From contig JBMNCO010000255.1 in the NCBI GenBank assembly GCA_049366815.1, positions 1-7,823 on the forward strand: a DNA stretch of 7,823 bases. Reading direction: 5' to 3'. The notes below the pieces were generated by a model, which was given only the letters and a program-made list of their open reading frames with translations, did no database searches and was not told where the DNA came from. The DNA is from CAYNYM01 sp049366815 (GTDB taxonomy: Bacteria > Desulfobacterota > DSM-4660 > Desulfatiglandales > HGW-15). Positions 5,064 through 7,823 of this stretch are shown piece by piece; position 1 is the stretch's first letter; the number at the start of each line of letters is the position of its first letter. Made by a program: the position numbers and the translations under genes.

Positions 5064-6590
5064 ATGAACAGACGACATCTCTTCATCCTATGCGGCAGCC
5101 TCGCCTTGGCGGGGCTGGCTATTTTTTTATACAAGGTCTTTGCCCTGGGTTTCCCATTGACTCCCGGGGGCCGTGTGGAACTCTGGAGCGTAGAGGCGAG
5201 GGTCACCTTTGTCGGGAAGAAGGAGCCCGTCAGGGTGGCCCTGCACATCCCGAATGAACCGGACCAGTTTATCCTTTTGGACGAAAGTTTTATCTCCTTC
5301 GGCTATGGTTTGAACACCATGATGAAGGACGGCCAGCGGCAGGCCGTGTGGACGACCAGGCGGGAGATGGGGAAACAGGGGCTTTATTACAGGGCGCTTG
5401 TAAGGCCTTTTGAGCGAAACCTGCCGAAAGTCAAAGAGACGCCTCCGGTCGAGCTGCCGGTCTTTGAGGAACAGGAGCAGGAGGCGGTCACGGCCCTGCT
5501 CATTGAGATGCTTGACCGGTCCGCGGACACGGAAAGTCTGGTGAAGGAAATAGTGAATGCGTTCAATGCAAGGCCTCTCTCGGGAAGCGTTGAGATCCTC
5601 TTGGGCAAAAGCGCCGATGCCGTAAAAAAGGCGGAGACGGTGGTCAAGGTCCTGGCCTTCAACAGGATCCCGGCAAGGATCGTGCGGGGCGTCCAGTTGA
5701 AGGAACAGCGCAAGCCCGTGCCGATTTTGACGTGGATCGAGGTCTTCTACGACGGGCAATGGCGGAGTTTTGACCTCCTGACCGGTGAGACACCTGTAGC
5801 AGGGGATCATTTGCCCTGGTGGCGGGGAGCCGAACTCCTGGTCACGGGAAAGGGGATCGACAGGCTGGAGGTCGGCCTCTCCGTGAGCAGCGTTCAGGAG
5901 GAGGCCGTCAGTGCCGCATTGAATATGGGAAGGGTCGAAAAGGTGGCTGTCACGGCCCTGTCGCTTTACGTGCTCCCGCAGGAGACCCAGGCCGTCTACC
6001 GCATCCTGTTGATGATTCCTGTAGGCGCCTTTCTTTTGACCGTCTTTCGCAATGTGATCGGGGTCAAGACCTTTGGAACCTTTATGCCCGTGCTGATCGC
6101 GTTGGCCTTCCGGCAGACCCAGTTGTTGTGGGGGATCGCCCTTTTTACGTTTATCGTGGCCCTGGGACTGAGTGTACGTTTCTATTTCGAGCACCTCAAG
6201 CTGCTTCTCGTGCCGCGACTTGCGGCCCTCCTGATCGTCGTCGTCCTTCTGATGGCCGTCTTCAGTCTTCTGAGCTATAAACTGGGATTGGAGCGGGGAC
6301 TTTCCGTGGCCCTTTTTCCCATGGTGATCCTGACCATGACCATCGAACGGATGTGCATCGTCTGGGAGGAAAGGGGGGCGGAGGATGCCCTCCAGCAGGG
6401 GATCGGCAGTCTGGCGGTTGCGGCCGTGGCCTATCTTGTCATGTTCAGCCCCTACACGGAGCATCTCTTCTTTGTCTTTCCGGAACTGCTTCTGGTCCTC
6501 CTCTCCCTGACCCTTCTCCTGGGCCGCTACACGGGATACCGGCTTTTGGAGGTATTTCGCTTCAGGAGCCTTGCGGAGGACGGGAAGTGA
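5064..6590 (+). CDS. Inactive transglutaminase domain fused to seven transmembrane helices
   Basis: The 508-aa inner-membrane protein has an N-terminal span (5-27), a periplasmic domain (about 30-300) and a C-terminal bundle of hydrophobic helices (roughly 313-329, 336-350, 354-372, 383-403, 412-427, 447-461, 466-487). The middle domain retains transglutaminase landmarks: ETVVKVLAFNRIPARIVRGV (191-210) and LTWIEVFYDGQWRSFD (222-237). The catalytic Cys position reads GKSADA (181-186) and the His of the usual HAWVE is Leu/Thr, while the Asp-equivalent D237 remains. It is therefore catalytically dead, as is typical of the 'inactive transglutaminase fused to 7TM' family. This family is known from comparative genomics to sit beside RimK-like ATP-grasp ligases and retropepsin-like proteins. 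The periplasmic domain probably binds a peptide and the 7TM part transports or signals. The Shine-Dalgarno is weak (AGCGA), suggesting coupling to the upstream gene. Its TGA overlaps the next ATG. Confidence 0.92.
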   Translation: MNRRHLFILCGSLALAGLAIFLYKVFALGFPLTPGGRVELWSVEARVTFVGKKEPVRVALHIPNEPDQFILLDESFISFGYGLNTMMKDGQRQAVWTTRREMGKQGLYYRALVRPFERNLPKVKETPPVELPVFEEQEQEAVTALLIEMLDRSADTESLVKEIVNAFNARPLSGSVEILLGKSADAVKKAETVVKVLAFNRIPARIVRGVQLKEQRKPVPILTWIEVFYDGQWRSFDLLTGETPVAGDHLPWWRGAELLVTGKGIDRLEVGLSVSSVQEEAVSAALNMGRVEKVAVTALSLYVLPQETQAVYRILLMIPVGAFLLTVFRNVIGVKTFGTFMPVLIALAFRQTQLLWGIALFTFIVALGLSVRFYFEHLKLLLVPRLAALLIVVVLLMAVFSLLSYKLGLERGLSVALFPMVILTMTIERMCIVWEERGAEDALQQGIGSLAVAAVAYLVMFSPYTEHLFFVFPELLLVLLSLTLLLGRYTGYRLLEVFRFRSLAEDGK

Positions 6591-7540
6591 TGTTCCATCT
6601 GGCGCGCAGACTGTGCGGGGCGGGGGTGCTGGGCATCAATTGCCGGAACACGCAATACACCCTGCGGTACAATCCCCGCAGGTTGTACCCATTGGTTGAC
6701 GACAAGCTCCGAACAAAGGACCTTGCGATGCATAACGGCATCGCCGTGCCGGAGCTCTACGCCGTGGTGGAAATCGAAAAACAGGCCAGGGCCCTGCATG
6801 ATCTCTTGAAGGCCCGGCAGGAATTCGTCGTCAAACCCAGCCGTGGAAGCGGTGGGGAGGGGATTGTCGTCATTTCAGGACGCACAAAGAAGGGGTATAG
6901 GCTGGTCAGCGGTGGGATCCTGACGCCCCATGAACTGGAACTTCATGTGTCCAATATCCTGAGCGGCATATACAGCCTGGGCGGTGAACAAGACCGGGCT
7001 TTCGTGGAATACCGGGTCCAATTCGATCCCATATTCGAGAAACTCTGCTATCAGGGTGTCCCGGACATCCGTATCATCGTATTTCTGGGCGTCCCGGTCA
7101 TGTCCATGGTGAGGATGCCGACCCGGATGTCGGAGGGCAAGGCGAATCTCCATAAAGGGGCCATAGGGGCGGGCGTTGACATTGTCACCGGAAGGACCCT
7201 CAAGGCGGTCTGGGGAAATGACATCATTGATGAGCATCCGGACACGGGCCATCCCGTGACCGGGGTCGAGGTCCCGGGATGGGATAAGTTGTTGACCCTT
7301 GCTGCTCGATGTTACGAATTGACGGGCCTGGGTTATCTCGGTGTCGATATTGTGCTTGACAGGGTCAAAGGCCCTTTGATCCTTGAACTCAATGCGCGTC
7401 CGGGTTTGAATATACAGATCGCGAACAGGGCCGGACTTCTTCCCAGGCTCGAGGCGGTGGAATCCCATCCCGATCTGCTCAAAACCGTAGAGGACCGTAT
7501 CGAATTCGCAAAGGAGCGCTTCCGGGCAGGGGACGGATAA
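6590..7540 (+). CDS. RimK-like ATP-grasp ligase (alpha-L-glutamate ligase homolog)
   Basis: The frame is open to an ATG at 6353, but the start at 6590 is chosen. It forms a TGATG stop/start overlap with the upstream gene, and family homology begins at once (GVLGINCRN, then YNPRRLYPLVDDKLRTK at residues 27-43). The 316-aa product is the alpha-L-glutamate-ligase-related branch of ATP-grasp enzymes. Landmarks are VVKPSRGSGGEGI (80-92; K82 and the glycine-rich nucleotide loop), PDIRIIVF (158-165), RMPTRMSEGKANLHKGAIGAG (two parts, 175-195), GVDIV (251-255) and LELNARPGLNIQIANR (265-280), with E266 and N268 as metal ligands. All key residues appear intact. The enzyme should be cytoplasmic, using ATP to activate a carboxylate and join it to an amine, as RimK does when adding glutamates. 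The substrate is unknown. Translational coupling to the 7TM protein supports joint action. Confidence 0.94.
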   Translation: MFHLARRLCGAGVLGINCRNTQYTLRYNPRRLYPLVDDKLRTKDLAMHNGIAVPELYAVVEIEKQARALHDLLKARQEFVVKPSRGSGGEGIVVISGRTKKGYRLVSGGILTPHELELHVSNILSGIYSLGGEQDRAFVEYRVQFDPIFEKLCYQGVPDIRIIVFLGVPVMSMVRMPTRMSEGKANLHKGAIGAGVDIVTGRTLKAVWGNDIIDEHPDTGHPVTGVEVPGWDKLLTLAARCYELTGLGYLGVDIVLDRVKGPLILELNARPGLNIQIANRAGLLPRLEAVESHPDLLKTVEDRIEFAKERFRAGDG

Positions 7541-7551
7541 AGGAAGATGCC

Positions 7552-7599
7552 TTATACTGCAAGTCACCCGTGTCCAAAATAGAATTTTCCGCAGTATAA
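7552..7599. repeat. Long inverted repeat just after the ligase operon
   Basis: TTATACTGC (7552-7560) and GCAGTATAA (7591-7599) are a perfect 9-bp inverted repeat with a 30-bp spacer. The spacer contains a smaller stem AAAAT-AGA-ATTTT (7576-7588). It begins 12 bp after the operon stop and may end the transcript, although no clean T-tract follows on the plus strand. The arrangement also resembles a small insertion-element end or remnant. No transposase sequence is present. Confidence 0.4.
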
Positions 7600-7800
7600 A
7601 ATTGCTTTGCTTTGGGCACCAATCTTACAAAACATCGCTTCAAGTTAAATTACCTGTTTGCTGTCAATCTGGCTTTTTCGTTAAGGCTTATAGTTTGACT
7701 TTGTAAAGATAGTGTTTGCTTTTTTCGTCAAGAAAATATATAAGATTTTCATCATGTTAACGCCAAAGAAAACATTCTACTGAAAAAAGGATCACATCTT
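7600..7800. other. AT-rich intergenic region at the right end
   Basis: No coding sequence is supported here. GGGCAC-CAATC-TTAC at 7614-7628 resembles a sigma-54 site but has AC instead of the invariant GC at -12. The AT-rich TATATAAGAT near 7736-7745 could be a -10 region for a gene starting at 7801, but a matching -35 box is poor. Confidence 0.3.
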
Positions 7801-7823
7801 ATGCAACCCCCCACACGGCGCTC
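7801..7823 (+). CDS. Possible start of a gene truncated by the window edge
   Basis: An ATG at 7801 follows AAAAAAGGA (7783-7791) with about 9 nt spacing and opens a frame beginning MQPPTRR to the window edge. Seven codons are too few to judge coding potential or product. The AT-rich DNA before it is consistent with a promoter region. Confidence 0.22.

Noticed and set aside
5127..6464. 445-codon minus-strand open frame opposite the 7TM gene
   Set aside because: Its translation is full of His, Gln, Asp and Arg with no domain. It mirrors the codon bias of the real plus-strand gene, whose family match is clear.
6353..6589. N-terminal extension of the ATP-grasp ligase to an ATG at 6353
   Set aside because: These 79 codons lie inside the 7TM gene in another frame and read as a low-complexity, Gly/Pro-rich shadow. 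The TGATG junction at 6588-6592 gives the natural start.
6875..7567. 230-codon minus-strand open frame opposite the ligase gene
   Set aside because: It is a shadow of the ATP-grasp coding sequence; the protein has no family features.
7614..7628. Second sigma-54-like site (GGGCAC-CAATC-TTAC)
   Set aside because: The invariant GC at -12 is AC, and the only downstream gene start is uncertain.
1..7823. Search for CRISPR repeats, tRNA-like cloverleafs, toxin-antitoxin or phage-defence genes
   Set aside because: No regularly spaced repeats, no tRNA-type TTCRANY arm with acceptor pairing, and no recognisable defence or toxin domains were seen by eye.

Overview
The window looks like chromosomal DNA of an anaerobic Deltaproteobacterium (Desulfobacterota). 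This is an inference from gene content: a CICRRE/CCCC-type iron-sulfur protein followed by a DUF2721 membrane protein, a sigma-54 -24/-12 promoter, an orphan molybdopterin-dehydrogenase FAD subunit, a stand-alone CBM48 protein and a RimK-like ligase operon. No rRNA, tRNA, CRISPR array, transposase or phage gene is visible.

Left part (1-1069) is mostly AT-rich and non-coding. A textbook sigma-54 promoter (190-205) reads into a leader of about 210 nt that contains a stable hairpin and a stretch resembling, without strictly matching, a c-di-GMP-I (GEMM) riboswitch. The leader ends at a strong Shine-Dalgarno and a 46-codon ORF (426-566) for a small membrane or secreted peptide. A sigma-70-type promoter (910-939) then precedes a CoxM/XdhB-like FAD-domain protein (1070-1972) that has no catalytic or 2Fe-2S partner here and lacks the usual FAD-pyrophosphate motif.

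Middle part (1973-4527). A nested hairpin with a T8 tract on the minus strand separates convergent genes. The minus strand carries a two-gene unit: a cysteine-rich 4Fe-4S protein (2613-3734; the true start is the internal ATG at 3734) and a DUF2721 membrane protein (2079-2603). A minus-strand sigma-70 promoter and a perfect 17-nt palindrome lie in the leader of this unit. Divergent from it is a 98-aa CBM48/isoamylase-early-set protein (4064-4360).

Right part (4528-7540) is a tight plus-strand operon of three genes: a secreted retropepsin-like/'ATP-dependent zinc protease' family protein, an inactive transglutaminase domain fused to seven membrane helices, and a RimK-like ATP-grasp ligase that overlaps its upstream neighbour by one base. 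Comparative genomics of ATP-grasp amidoligases predicts that this type of set makes, transports or trims a peptide-like amide-linked product at the envelope. The chemistry is unknown. A 9-bp perfect inverted repeat follows the operon, and the window ends in AT-rich DNA with a possible gene start at 7801.
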